DNA of 64,000 bases from Actinomadura litoris (lineage in GTDB: Bacteria; Actinomycetota; Actinomycetes; Streptosporangiales; Streptosporangiaceae), in assembly GCF_009733595.1 (NCBI RefSeq), contig NZ_WOFH01000003.1:1-64000 (forward strand), read 5' to 3'. Shown here in pieces: positions 35,388-44,137 of this stretch. The number at the start of each line of letters is the position of its first letter. Within the stretch, counting starts at the first letter, position 1. The notes under the pieces are model-generated. The model was not told where the DNA came from and did no database searches. It saw nothing but the letters and a program-made list of their open reading frames with translations. A program made the position numbers and the translations under genes.

Positions 35388-36347
35388 GTGAACAAGGAAG
35401 CCGTCCAGCGCCTGCGCGAACCGGCCGCCTGGGTATTGCTCGCCGCGGCGGGTCTGCATTTGCTGGCAGGCATCATCCTGCTCCTCGGCGGCGACGGTGA
35501 ATTCAGCTACCGCGCGCTGAACGAGACGGGCAGCGGTGTCTTCACCCAGTTCGCCGTCGTCGCCCTCGTCGTGCTCGCCGTCCTGCTGGCGACCTGGGGC
35601 CCCGCCCCGACGCCGCAGGCCAGGAACATCACGATGGGCGGGCTCGGCGTGCTCGGCGGCGTCGCGCTGTTCGGCGTCATCTGCTGGCTCGCCGGGATGC
35701 TCGCCAACTCCCAGATCGCCGAGGCGGTGACCAAGCTCTCCTATTTCCTCATCGGCGCCGGAAAGCTCGCGGTCGTCGGCCTCGGGGCCTGGCTCGTGTT
35801 CACGATCTACCAGGGAATGCAGCCGCCGCGCCCGCAGGGCCAGCCGCAGATGCCGCAGGGCTACGGCGGCGACTTCGGCTACCAGCAGGGCCCGCCCGGG
35901 CAGCAGTACGGGCAGCAGGCCGGGCAGCAGGCCGGGCAGCAGGCCGGGCAGCAGGGCTACGGCCAGCAGCAGTACCAGCAATACCAGCAGTACCAGCAGG
36001 GCGCCGAGGGGCAGCAGGGCTACGGCCAGCAGGGATACGGGCAGCAGCAGTACGAGCAGCAGCAGTACGGCCAGCAGCCCGGTCAGCAGCCTCAGCCGGG
36101 GCAGGCCCAGCCGGGGCAGGACTACCAGCAGTACGGCGCCCAGGGCGGCTACCAGGCCGGTCAGCAGCCCGCCCAGCCCGCCCAGGGAGCCGAGCAGGAG
36201 GAGATGGGCGAGTGGACGCGCGCCTACGGCGGCACCGGCGGGCAGGAACAGGGCCCGCAGGGCACCCAGGGCATGCCGCCGCAACCGGGCGAGCAGGGTG
36301 AGCAGGACGGTGGCGACTGGTACCGGGACAACCGGCCCCCGCAGTGA
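35388..36347 (+). CDS. Four-helix membrane protein with a Gln/Tyr-rich low-complexity tail
   Basis: 319 residues. The GTG at 35388 is preceded by GGAGA 7 bases upstream, better than the in-frame ATG at 35328. Hydrophobic helices lie at about residues 13-33 (AAWVLLAAAGLHLLAGIILLL), 50-67, 78-100 and 110-133. From residue about 140 the sequence becomes a Gln/Tyr/Gly/Pro-rich tail with short repeats (QQAGQQAGQQAGQQGYGQQQ). Gln makes up a large share of it, as in prion-like and phase-separating proteins. The last 40 residues are acidic and Pro-rich. I do not recognise a function; its position beside fbiA and before whiB is conserved only loosely in actinobacteria, as far as I know. Confidence 0.8.
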   Translation: MNKEAVQRLREPAAWVLLAAAGLHLLAGIILLLGGDGEFSYRALNETGSGVFTQFAVVALVVLAVLLATWGPAPTPQARNITMGGLGVLGGVALFGVICWLAGMLANSQIAEAVTKLSYFLIGAGKLAVVGLGAWLVFTIYQGMQPPRPQGQPQMPQGYGGDFGYQQGPPGQQYGQQAGQQAGQQAGQQGYGQQQYQQYQQYQQGAEGQQGYGQQGYGQQQYEQQQYGQQPGQQPQPGQAQPGQDYQQYGAQGGYQAGQQPAQPAQGAEQEEMGEWTRAYGGTGGQEQGPQGTQGMPPQPGEQGEQDGGDWYRDNRPPQ

Positions 36348-36431
36348 CGCCCCGATTAACTGATCTTCATCCAAAGGCCGTCCAGCACGTCCGGACATAA
36401 CCCGCTATGCCTCCCCGGAAACTCGTTGCGC

Positions 36432-36461
36432 TTGACGGGGCGGGCACTACACGCGTGTAAT
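36432..36461 (+). promoter_or_regulatory. whiB promoter with overlapping palindrome
   Basis: TTGACG (36432-36437) and TGTAAT (36456-36461) match the -35 and -10 consensus at five of six bases each, with 18 bases between. A perfect 12-bp palindrome TACACGCGTGTA (36448-36459) covers the end of the spacer and most of the -10. A protein bound there would block RNA polymerase. The published BldD box (TNACNC...GNGTNA) does not match it well. Confidence 0.6.
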
Positions 36462-36548
36462 TTCGTAGGTGTAGTTTCAATGCCTTCTCGGGGGAACAAG
36501 CCAGGGGAGGGCGTTGACCAGGGGGCTCCACGGGCAGGGAGGTGCGCT

Positions 36549-36812
36549 GTGAGCGAGGTAGTCATACCGCTGGCGCACGGCACAGACGGTGAAGAGTTGG
36601 GCTGGCAGGAGCGCGCCCTGTGCGCGCAGACGGACCCGGAGGCGTTTTTTCCGGAGAAGGGCGGCTCCACTCGCGAGGCCAAGAAGGTGTGCCGGGCATG
36701 CGAGGTGCGAACGGAGTGCTTGGAGTACGCGCTGCAGCACGATGAACGCTTCGGGATTTGGGGAGGGCTCTCCGAACGCGAACGCCGGAAGCTGAAGCGC
36801 CAGGCCGTCTGA
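36549..36812 (+). CDS. whiB: WhiB family iron-sulfur transcriptional regulator (WhiB/WhmD subgroup)
   Basis: 87 residues from the GTG at 36549, with a GGGAGG ribosome site 6 bases before it; this is exactly the length of Streptomyces WhiB. Four cluster cysteines are at 25, 48, 51 and 57 (C-x22-C-x2-C-x5-C), followed by GIWGG at 69-73 and a basic tail ERERRKLKRQAV. WhiB binds a 4Fe-4S cluster and sigma factor and, together with WhiA, controls sporulation septation in filamentous actinomycetes. Its genomic place near fbiA is shared with mycobacterial whiB2. Confidence 0.95.
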   Translation: MSEVVIPLAHGTDGEELGWQERALCAQTDPEAFFPEKGGSTREAKKVCRACEVRTECLEYALQHDERFGIWGGLSERERRKLKRQAV

Positions 36813-36988
36813 GCGCGTCCGGGCAGGGTGGCGGGCCGGTGGCACCGAAGGGGAGCGGTGCGCCCGGCGCGAGGACCCGGCCGGAAGAGAGCCCGCTTTT
36901 TCCCGATCTCGGGGGATCCGGAGCGTGCTCACGCGACCACGCGTACAGTTGTCAGCCGTGTCGGCCCCCGGGCCGGCACGGCTGCTGA

Positions 36989-39900
36989 TTGTCGTCCCAC
37001 AGATCGCGCGGACCGTTGTCGCCCACACCCGATCGCCACGTCGTCACGGCGGTCCTCGTCGCCCACGACGGCGCGCGCTGGCTGCCCGAGACGCTCAAGG
37101 CGCTGCTGACCCAGGCGCGGCCGGTGCAGCGCCTGCTCACGGTGGACACCGGGAGCCGCGACCGCGGCCCCGCCGTGCTCGCCGAGGTGATCGGCGCGGG
37201 CCGGGTCCTCGCCCTGCCCCGCACCACCGGCTACGGCGAGGCGGTCGCCGAGGCGCTGCGCCAGGACGCCGCGTCCGCGCCCGTCCCCGACGACGAACCC
37301 GGCTCGCCCCGCACCGAGTGGGTGTGGCTGCTGCACGACGACTCCGCGCCCGCGCACGACGCCCTCGCGCGCCTGCTGCGGACGGCCGACTCCGATCCCG
37401 GCATCGCGGTGCTCGGGCCGAAGGTCCGCGACTTCCACGACCGGCGCGTCCTGCGCGAGGTCGGCGTCGCGATGGACGCCGCCGGACGCCGCGCCACCGG
37501 CATCGACGGGCACGAGTTCGACCAGGGCCAGCACGACGGCGTCCGGGACGTCCTCGCGGTCGGCAGCGCCGGGATGCTCGTGCGCCGCGACGTGTGGAAC
37601 CGGCTCGGCGGGTTCGACCTCGACTACGGCATGTTCCGCGACGACGTCGACTTCTGCTGGCGCGTCCACGCGGCGGGGCACCGCGTCGTCGTCGCCACCG
37701 ACGCCGTCGTGTACCACGCGGAGGCGTCCCGGCGCGGCGTCCGCGAGGTCGGCATGACGGCCACGGCGCCGGCCCGCCTCGACCGCCGCAACGCGATGCG
37801 CACGCTGCTGGCGAACCGGCCGTTCGGCCCGATGGCGCGGGGCCTGGTCCGCAACGTGTGGGCGTCGCTGCTGCACGCGCTCGCGCTGCTGGTGACCAAG
37901 CGGCCGGACGCGGCGCGCCAGGAGCTCGGCGCGCTCGCCGACGTGCTGCGCGCCCCCGGACGGCTGCGACGGGCCCGCGCCGCGCGGGCCGAGGGGCGCA
38001 AACGCGTGTACCGCAGCGTCCGCCGGTTCCAGCCGCGCTGGGTCGTGGCGCGCCGCGCGGTCGAGGCCGTGTCGGAGTTCCTCGCGGCGCACGAACGCGG
38101 CCGGGAGGAACGTGACGACGACCTCGCGCCCGACGAGCCCGGCCTGGTCCGGCGGCTCGTCGCCCGGCCGGGGGTGGCGCTCGTCCTCGCGCTCACCGCC
38201 GTCACGGTCGCGGCCGAGCGCTCGCTGCTCACGGCGGGCGCGCGGCTCGGCGGCGGCGCGCTCGTCCCGGCGTGGAGCGGCGCGAGCGACCTGTGGACGC
38301 AGTACGTCTCCGGCTGGCACCCCACCGGCCTCGGCGGTGACGCGGGGAGCCCGCCGTACGTGGGCGTCCTCGCGGTGCTCTCGACGGTGCTGTTCGGCAA
38401 GCCGTGGCTGGCCGTGTCGCTGCTGCTGCTCGGCAGCGTGCCGCTCGCCGGGCTGACCGCCTACCGCGCGTCCCGCGTGCTGATCTCGGCGCCGCCCGTC
38501 ACCGGACGGCGCGCGCGGGCGAACCGCCGCCGGATCCCCGTCTCGGCCGTCCGGGTGTGGTTCGCCGCCGTGTACGCGCTGCTGCCCGCCGCGACCGGCG
38601 CCGTCGCGGGCGGGCGGCTCGGCACCGCCGTCGTGCTCGTGCTGCTGCCGCTGATCGCCGTGCGGGTCGCGCGGATGTACGGGCTGCCGCGGCCCGCCCC
38701 CGACCCCCGGACGCGCCGCAAGCGCGCGGGCCGCGCCGCGTGGGCGGTCGCGCTGCTGCTCGCGGTCGCGACGGCGTTCGTCCCGCTGGTGTGGCCGCTG
38801 GCGCTCGCGGGCGGCGGCCTGCTGTGGGCGCTGTTCGACCGGCCCGGCCGGGTCGGCCGCCGCAACCTCGCCATCGCGCTCGGCGTCCCGCCGCTGCTGC
38901 TCGGCCCGTGGACGGTCGGCCTGCTGCTGCATCCGTCCCGGTTCCTGCTGGAGGCGGGCCTGCACCGGCCCGGCGCCCCCGCCGGGGCGGGCGACCTGCT
39001 CGCGCTGAGTCCCGGCGGGCCCGGCACGTCCGCGCGGTGGGCGCTGGCCGGGCTGCTGGCGGTCGCGGTGTGCGCGCTGCCGCTGCGGGCGCGGCGCAGC
39101 GCCGTCCTCGCGGGATGGCTGCTGGCCCTGTTCGGGCTGCTCGTCGCGATCGTGACGAGCGCCGGCACCGTCACCAAGGGCACCGACGCCGGGCCCGCCT
39201 GGCCGGGCGTCGCGCTGGTCTTCGCGGGCGCCGGGGTGCTGCTGGCCGCGACCGCCGCCGTCCAGCGCGCCACCGAGGCGCTCGCGGGCACCCACCTGAT
39301 CTACCAGGCGGGCGGCGCGGTCGTGGCGACCGCCGCGCTGACCGCGCCCGTGCTGGCCGCGGCGCTGTGGATCACCGGCGGCGCGGGCGACCCCCTCGGC
39401 CGGACCGATCCGGACGCCGTACCGGCGTTCGTGCGGGCTCCGGGCGGGCCGCGCACGCTGGTCCTGCGCGGCGACGGCTCGGGGCGCGTGTCCTACACCG
39501 TCCTGCGCGGCGCGCGGCCCATGCTCGGGGAGGCCGAGACGCCCACCGGGGGCGCGGCCGAGCGGCGGCTGGACGATCTGGTCTCCGGGCTCGCCGGGGG
39601 CCGCGAGGGCGACGAAGGGCCCGCGCTGACCCGGATGGGCATCCAGTACGTGCTGGTGCCGCGTCCCGCGTCCGACCAGGTCACCAAGGTCCTGGACGCG
39701 GCGCCCGAGCTCTCCCGCCTCAGCCGGACCGGCACGTTCGGGGTGTGGCGGCTCCAGGCGAACACCGCGCGCCTCATGCTGCTGGACGGCGCGTCCACCA
39801 CGCCGCTCCCGGCGGGCCGGACCGACGCGCGCGTCCGCGTCCCGCCCGGCGGCGGGAGCCGCACGCTGCTGCTGGCCGAACCGGCGGACGGCGGCTGGCA

Positions 39901-40270
39901 CGCCACGCTCGACGGCCGCGAGCTCAAGCCGAGGACCGTGGACGGCTGGGCCCAGGGCTACGACGTCCCCGCCGCCGGGGGCGACTTCGCGTTGACGCGC
40001 GGGATGACGCTGCGGCACACGTGGGTCGCCGTCCAGGGCGTCGCGGTGCTCCTCGTCGCCGTGCTGGCGCTGCCGGGCGCGCAACCTGGCACGCTCCTGC
40101 CGTCCGGTGAACGCGCCCGTGACCGCCGCGCCCGCCGCGGCCGCCGCTCCGGACGCGGCCGCCGCGCGTCCCCGCCTCCCGCGCCGAAGGCGCCCGAGAC
40201 GCTGACCCTGCCCGAGCCGCGCGAGAGCGCCGACGGCGGCGACGCCCTGGCCGAGGAGCGCAGCCCGTGA
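36989..40270 (+). CDS. Large GT2 glycosyltransferase with multi-spanning membrane region
   Basis: 1093 residues. An in-frame TGA lies directly before the TTG at 36989, so the start must be that TTG or a TTG at 37016; no ATG or GTG is possible before the conserved VVTAVLVAHDGARWLPETL. The GT2 domain (about 15-330) has VDTGSRDRG, VWLLHDDSAPAHDAL as metal motif and GMFRDDVDFCWRVH. The basic region at 330-380 precedes some twelve membrane helices (about 385-835). A soluble C-terminal domain (about 840-1040) with TLVLRGDGSGRVSYTVLRGA and MGIQYVLVPRP is probably outside. The tail is Arg/Pro-rich. This family occurs just after whiB2 in many actinobacteria and is likely an envelope glycan enzyme of unknown product. 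Confidence 0.85.
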   Translation: MSSHRSRGPLSPTPDRHVVTAVLVAHDGARWLPETLKALLTQARPVQRLLTVDTGSRDRGPAVLAEVIGAGRVLALPRTTGYGEAVAEALRQDAASAPVPDDEPGSPRTEWVWLLHDDSAPAHDALARLLRTADSDPGIAVLGPKVRDFHDRRVLREVGVAMDAAGRRATGIDGHEFDQGQHDGVRDVLAVGSAGMLVRRDVWNRLGGFDLDYGMFRDDVDFCWRVHAAGHRVVVATDAVVYHAEASRRGVREVGMTATAPARLDRRNAMRTLLANRPFGPMARGLVRNVWASLLHALALLVTKRPDAARQELGALADVLRAPGRLRRARAARAEGRKRVYRSVRRFQPRWVVARRAVEAVSEFLAAHERGREERDDDLAPDEPGLVRRLVARPGVALVLALTAVTVAAERSLLTAGARLGGGALVPAWSGASDLWTQYVSGWHPTGLGGDAGSPPYVGVLAVLSTVLFGKPWLAVSLLLLGSVPLAGLTAYRASRVLISAPPVTGRRARANRRRIPVSAVRVWFAAVYALLPAATGAVAGGRLGTAVVLVLLPLIAVRVARMYGLPRPAPDPRTRRKRAGRAAWAVALLLAVATAFVPLVWPLALAGGGLLWALFDRPGRVGRRNLAIALGVPPLLLGPWTVGLLLHPSRFLLEAGLHRPGAPAGAGDLLALSPGGPGTSARWALAGLLAVAVCALPLRARRSAVLAGWLLALFGLLVAIVTSAGTVTKGTDAGPAWPGVALVFAGAGVLLAATAAVQRATEALAGTHLIYQAGGAVVATAALTAPVLAAALWITGGAGDPLGRTDPDAVPAFVRAPGGPRTLVLRGDGSGRVSYTVLRGARPMLGEAETPTGGAAERRLDDLVSGLAGGREGDEGPALTRMGIQYVLVPRPASDQVTKVLDAAPELSRLSRTGTFGVWRLQANTARLMLLDGASTTPLPAGRTDARVRVPPGGGSRTLLLAEPADGGWHATLDGRELKPRTVDGWAQGYDVPAAGGDFALTRGMTLRHTWVAVQGVAVLLVAVLALPGAQPGTLLPSGERARDRRARRGRRSGRGRRASPPPAPKAPETLTLPEPRESADGGDALAEERSP

Positions 40271-41721
40271 GAACCATGCTCCGCGTCCTCAGGTTCCGCT
40301 ACGCCACGGCCGCGCTCGTCCTCGTCGCGGTCGCGGCCCTGTACGGCGCCGCGGCGCTGTCGCGCCCCTCGGCGGGCGGCGCGGACGCGGGGGGCGTCCG
40401 CGCGCCGATCACCTCGGCCGTCGCGGTCTGCCCGGGGCACGAGGGCGGGCGGCTGAGCGTCCAGTCGGCGAAGGGCGGCCCCTCCGGCGGGCGGATCGAC
40501 ACCTCCCCGACGCGCGGCGGCGCTCCGCTCGCGTCGCTGACGGCGGCGGGCCAGAGCTGGACGAAGGACACCGGCGACGGTGAGGACTCCTACACCGTCC
40601 GGGCGAGCGGCGGCATCGCGGCGGGGCTGGAGGCCGAGCAGACCACGCACTGGGGCGGCGGGCCCGACCGCGGCCTCGCCGGAACGCGCTGCGCCACGCC
40701 CGGCACCGACCTGTGGTTCCTCGGCCCGGGGCCCGCCGACGCCGACGCGCTCGACCTCTACCTGACCAACGTCGACTCCCAGCCCGCGTCGGTCGACCTC
40801 AGGGCGCTGTCGGAGGCGGGCCCGCTGGACACCACCGACGGCCGCGCCACCTCCATCGCCCCCTACACGACCGCGGTCGTGCCGATCGGCGGGTCGCCCG
40901 AGGGGCTCGGCGACATCGTCAAGACCGCGCACGACCTGGCACTGCACGTCCACACCACCGGCGGGCGGGTCGCCGCGTCGCTGCGCGCCCGGATCGGCGA
41001 GAAGAAGGGCATCGAGTGGGTGCCGCCGTCGCCCGCGCCGTCCGCCGCGCAGGTCGTCCCGGGGGTGCCGGGCGGGTCGGGGGAGCGGCGGCTGGTGGTC
41101 GCGGTGCCCGGCGACGCCGACGCGCGGGTCAGGGTCCGCGTGGTCACCCCCGACGGCGAGTTCACGCCGCGCGGCCAGGACGTCGTCGAGGCCCCCGCCG
41201 GCACCGTGACGCCCGTCGACCTCGGGCTGTCGGGCAGGCCGGCGGCCGTGCGGGTGGTCGCCGACCGCCCGGTCATCGCGGGGTTCGCGGCGACGCGCGG
41301 CGGTGACGTCGGCTACGGCGCCGCGACCGCGCCGCTCGGCACGCCCGACGGCCCGGACCGGCTGACCACGGGCGTCGTCGCCGACAACCGCTTCGACTCG
41401 GTGCTGACGCTGACGGCGCCGTCGGGCGCCTCGTCCGTCCAGGTCACGACCGTCGGCGGGCAGGGGCCGGGGCCGTCGCGGGAGATCGGGGTCCCCGCCG
41501 GGCGGACGGTCGAGACGACGCTCGCGCCCCCGCCCGGCGGCGACGGCGGCTTCGGGGCACTGATCACGATCAAGCCGGGCTCGGCGCCGGTCTACGCCGC
41601 GCGGATGATGTCCACGGGCAAGGGCGAGGAGTTCCTGTTCACGGTGCTGCCGGTGGTCCCGGCGTCCACCACGCGGTGGCTGCCGAGGGCGGCCGACACC
41701 CAGGGCGCGCTGATCCCCTAG
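40267..41721 (+). CDS. DUF5719 family membrane-anchored extracytoplasmic protein
   Basis: 484 residues from a GTG whose bases overlap the stop of the large glycosyltransferase, a translationally coupled pair. One N-terminal helix (YATAALVLVAVAALYGAAAL, about 12-31) works as an uncleaved anchor or signal. The rest is beta-rich, with repeats of FLxxLY-like strands (DALDLYLTNVDSQPASVDL) and Gly/Pro loops; two lone cysteines (VAVCPGHE and GTRCATPG) could form a disulfide. DUF5719 proteins always follow this type of glycosyltransferase in actinobacteria and probably assist it outside the membrane. Confidence 0.8.
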   Translation: MRTMLRVLRFRYATAALVLVAVAALYGAAALSRPSAGGADAGGVRAPITSAVAVCPGHEGGRLSVQSAKGGPSGGRIDTSPTRGGAPLASLTAAGQSWTKDTGDGEDSYTVRASGGIAAGLEAEQTTHWGGGPDRGLAGTRCATPGTDLWFLGPGPADADALDLYLTNVDSQPASVDLRALSEAGPLDTTDGRATSIAPYTTAVVPIGGSPEGLGDIVKTAHDLALHVHTTGGRVAASLRARIGEKKGIEWVPPSPAPSAAQVVPGVPGGSGERRLVVAVPGDADARVRVRVVTPDGEFTPRGQDVVEAPAGTVTPVDLGLSGRPAAVRVVADRPVIAGFAATRGGDVGYGAATAPLGTPDGPDRLTTGVVADNRFDSVLTLTAPSGASSVQVTTVGGQGPGPSREIGVPAGRTVETTLAPPPGGDGGFGALITIKPGSAPVYAARMMSTGKGEEFLFTVLPVVPASTTRWLPRAADTQGALIP

Positions 41722-41753
41722 CCGGGGTCTTCGGCCGGGGTCTTCAGCCGGAG

Positions 41754-42197
41754 TCAGTCGTCGGGGGAGTCGTAGCTCGGGTCCACGGATTCGGGGGACA
41801 GCCCCAGCAGGTCGGCGATCTCCTCGACGAGCAGGTCGCGGACCAGCCGTCCGAGCTCCTGCTCACCGCTCGCGCGGGCCTCAACCGGGCGCCGGTAGAC
41901 GACGATGCGGACGGGCGCGCCGCCCCGGCCTGGGCGGCCCCGGCCGGCGAGGGTCTGGCCGAGCGGCACGGGCCCGTCGAACCAGGGCTCGACCTCGGGG
42001 ACCTCCTCGACCGTGAACTCGACGCGGGCCAGCTCACGGCCCCAGCGCCTGCCGAGGCGCCGCACCTCGTCGGCGACGACGTCCTCGAACCGCTCCGCGC
42101 GGGAGCGCGAGACGGGGGCCTGCGGGGGCGTGAGGGGGCCCCGGAGGCCGCGACCGTGCCGATCGCGGCGCCGCACGCCTGACACACGGGATCGCAC
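41754..42197 (-). CDS. Metallopeptidase-family-like protein without zinc motif
   Basis: 147 residues from a GTG; a GTG four codons further in is possible. The actinobacterial family is annotated as a zincin-like metallopeptidase and is found at this place beside whiB2 and DUF3499. The recognisable parts are VVADEVRRLGRRWGRELARVEF and VRDLLVEEIADLLGLSPESV. In catalytic relatives the second segment contains HExxH; here it reads EEIAD, so both zinc histidines are gone. I therefore expect a non-enzymatic role. It is convergent with the DUF5719 gene. Confidence 0.75.
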   Translation of the reverse strand: MRSRVSGVRRRDRHGRGLRGPLTPPQAPVSRSRAERFEDVVADEVRRLGRRWGRELARVEFTVEEVPEVEPWFDGPVPLGQTLAGRGRPGRGGAPVRIVVYRRPVEARASGEQELGRLVRDLLVEEIADLLGLSPESVDPSYDSPDD

Positions 42198-42284
42198 ACG
42201 TCCAGACTACCCCGCCGGACGCGGGCTGCCCCTTCCGGTCACGGACAGGTTCGCGGGCCCGTAAATCCCGGTCCGGAACTCCCC

Positions 42285-42304
42285 CATAAAAGGACGCCTT
42301 TATG
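42285..42304. promoter_or_regulatory. A/T-rich inverted repeat upstream of the SBP-VWA gene
   Basis: CATAAAAGG and CCTTTATG flank ACG, an imperfect inverted repeat with one extra A in the left arm. It stands out as A/T-rich in very GC-rich DNA. TACAGT, a -10 like box, follows about 25 bases later. It may be an operator for the downstream kinase operon. Confidence 0.45.
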
Positions 42305-42376
42305 TGGTTGTGTAGTTAAAAGAGTGGTTACAGTGGCGTGGCGCGGTCGCCTCCGGGCCCGCGCGGCCGAGGGTGC

Positions 42377-44137
42377 ATGAAGGGCCGACTACCCGTGCTT
42401 CCACCGTCCTCCGACTCCCAGGCGCGCACCCGGCGCAGCCGGGACCGGCTCACGGTCGCCGCCGCCGTCGCCCTGATCACCGGGCTGGTGCTCGGCGGCG
42501 GGGGCTGGGCGCTGGCGATGCGCGGCACCGGCTGCGACGGCCCCGGCCAGTGGCTCTCGGTCACGGCCGACCCGGCCCTCGCGCCCGCCGCGCTCGCGGC
42601 CGCCGACCGCTTCAACGCCGCCCGCCGGGAGGCCGGGGACTGCGCGGCGGTGAAGGTCGCCGCCGCCGACTCCGGGGAGATCGCCGGGGTCTTCCGCGAC
42701 GGGCGCGGCACGCCGGACGTGTGGATCCCCGACTCCTCGCTGTGGCCCGACCTCGTCGGGCGGGCGCGCGCCGGAGGGGCCCCGTCCGTGGCGTCCTCCC
42801 CGGTCGTGTTCGCGATGCCCAACGTCCCGGCGAACCGGCACCACCGGGAGCTGGAGCGCCGCTCGTGGGGCGCGTTCCTGCCGGAGGGGGGCGGGATGTC
42901 CGCCGACGCCGCGTTCCGGCTCCAGTTGCCCGACCCCGCGCGGACGGGCACGGGCATGGCCGCTCTGCTCGCCCTCCAGGCGTCCTCGGGCGCGGGCCGG
43001 GGCGCCCTGGACAGGTTCACCACCATGCTGAGGACGGCCAAGACCCTCCCCCACGGCAAGGGCGTGGACGCGGTGTTCGACGACGGCGACACCTCGGTCG
43101 TCGCGGTCTCCGAGCAGGTCGTCTGGCGGCACAACCGGTCCGCCAAGGACGCGGGGCGGCGCGTCGCGACCATCTACCCCTCGGCGGGGACGCCCTACCT
43201 GGACTTCCCCTTCGTCGTCACCACCGCCGACGCGGGGCGCAAGCGCGTCGCGGAGCGGTTCCTCGCCGAGCTGCGCACCGCGACATCCGTGGCGGACCTG
43301 CGGCAGGTCGGGCTGCGCGGCTCCGGGCCCGCGAGCGGCTCCGCCAACGCCGCGCCCATGGCGGGCACCGAACCGATCGGCGGCACGCGGACGAGCCGCG
43401 ACGCGCCCCGCGCGCTGCCGGTGGCGCGTCCGGGCGCGGCGGCCGAGATCCAGGAGATCTGGCGCAAACTCGGTCAGGGGCTCAACGTCCTCGCCCTGGT
43501 CGACCCGTCCGGGATGGCGACCGCGCCCATGCCGCCGAGCGGCGGCCGCAAGCGGGGACGGTCCGAGGGGACGCGGCTCGACGCGATGCGGAAGGCGCTG
43601 TCCACCGGCTTCACCCTCGTCCCGGACGACTCGTCCTTCGGGCTGTGGACGCTCTCCGGCTCCACCAGGGCCGCCCCGTACCGCGAGGTGCTGCCCATGC
43701 GGGAGCTGGGCGCCCGCACGCCGGACGCGCTCAACCAGCGCCTCCGCCTCCAGGAGGCCATCGCGGGCGTTCGCCCGCGTTCCGGTCGGCGACCCGGCCT
43801 GTTCGACGCCATCGACTCGGCCTATTCCGAAGTGGAGCGCAACTACCGAAGCAACGAACTCAACGTCGTGCTCGTTCTCACCGCTGGAGGCCCACGCGGC
43901 GAGGAACGGAAGGAGGTCGAGCGGACGGTGCGACGCCTGCGCGACGCCTTCGACGAGCGGCGGCCGGTGAGCGTCGTGGTCCTCGGCTTCGGGGCGGGCG
44001 CCGACCCGGCGCTGCGCCGGGTCGCGGCCGTCACCGACGGCGGCACCTACAAGATCGACAACCCGGGAACGGTGATGCGGCTCTTCCTGCGCACGGACCA
44101 GCTCCGCGTCTGCGATCACCCGCGATGTCCGGACTGA
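42377..44137 (+). CDS. Substrate-binding domain / VWA domain fusion, membrane-anchored
   Basis: 586 residues from the ATG at 42377; the open frame reaches 42338. A membrane helix near residues 22-46 (LTVAAAVALITGLVLGGGGW) anchors it outside. Residues about 60-310 are a periplasmic binding-protein fold (FNAARREAGDCAAVKV, TPDVWIPDSSLWPDL, AGTPYLDFPFVVTT). Residues about 355-575 are a von Willebrand A-like domain, but the metal site is altered: VDPSGMA instead of DxSGS and LTAGGP instead of TDG. So it may bind protein without a metal ion. It overlaps the histidine-kinase gene by 13 bases, which suggests it senses or presents the signal for the kinase. Confidence 0.82.
   Translation: MKGRLPVLPPSSDSQARTRRSRDRLTVAAAVALITGLVLGGGGWALAMRGTGCDGPGQWLSVTADPALAPAALAAADRFNAARREAGDCAAVKVAAADSGEIAGVFRDGRGTPDVWIPDSSLWPDLVGRARAGGAPSVASSPVVFAMPNVPANRHHRELERRSWGAFLPEGGGMSADAAFRLQLPDPARTGTGMAALLALQASSGAGRGALDRFTTMLRTAKTLPHGKGVDAVFDDGDTSVVAVSEQVVWRHNRSAKDAGRRVATIYPSAGTPYLDFPFVVTTADAGRKRVAERFLAELRTATSVADLRQVGLRGSGPASGSANAAPMAGTEPIGGTRTSRDAPRALPVARPGAAAEIQEIWRKLGQGLNVLALVDPSGMATAPMPPSGGRKRGRSEGTRLDAMRKALSTGFTLVPDDSSFGLWTLSGSTRAAPYREVLPMRELGARTPDALNQRLRLQEAIAGVRPRSGRRPGLFDAIDSAYSEVERNYRSNELNVVLVLTAGGPRGEERKEVERTVRRLRDAFDERRPVSVVVLGFGAGADPALRRVAAVTDGGTYKIDNPGTVMRLFLRTDQLRVCDHPRCPD

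Noticed and set aside
36448..36459. BldD box at whiB
   Set aside because: The palindrome does not fit the TNACNC half-site spacing; the overlap is only partial.
36929..40084. 1051-codon open frame on the minus strand
   Set aside because: Antisense shadow of the large GT2 membrane protein; no motif and biased composition.
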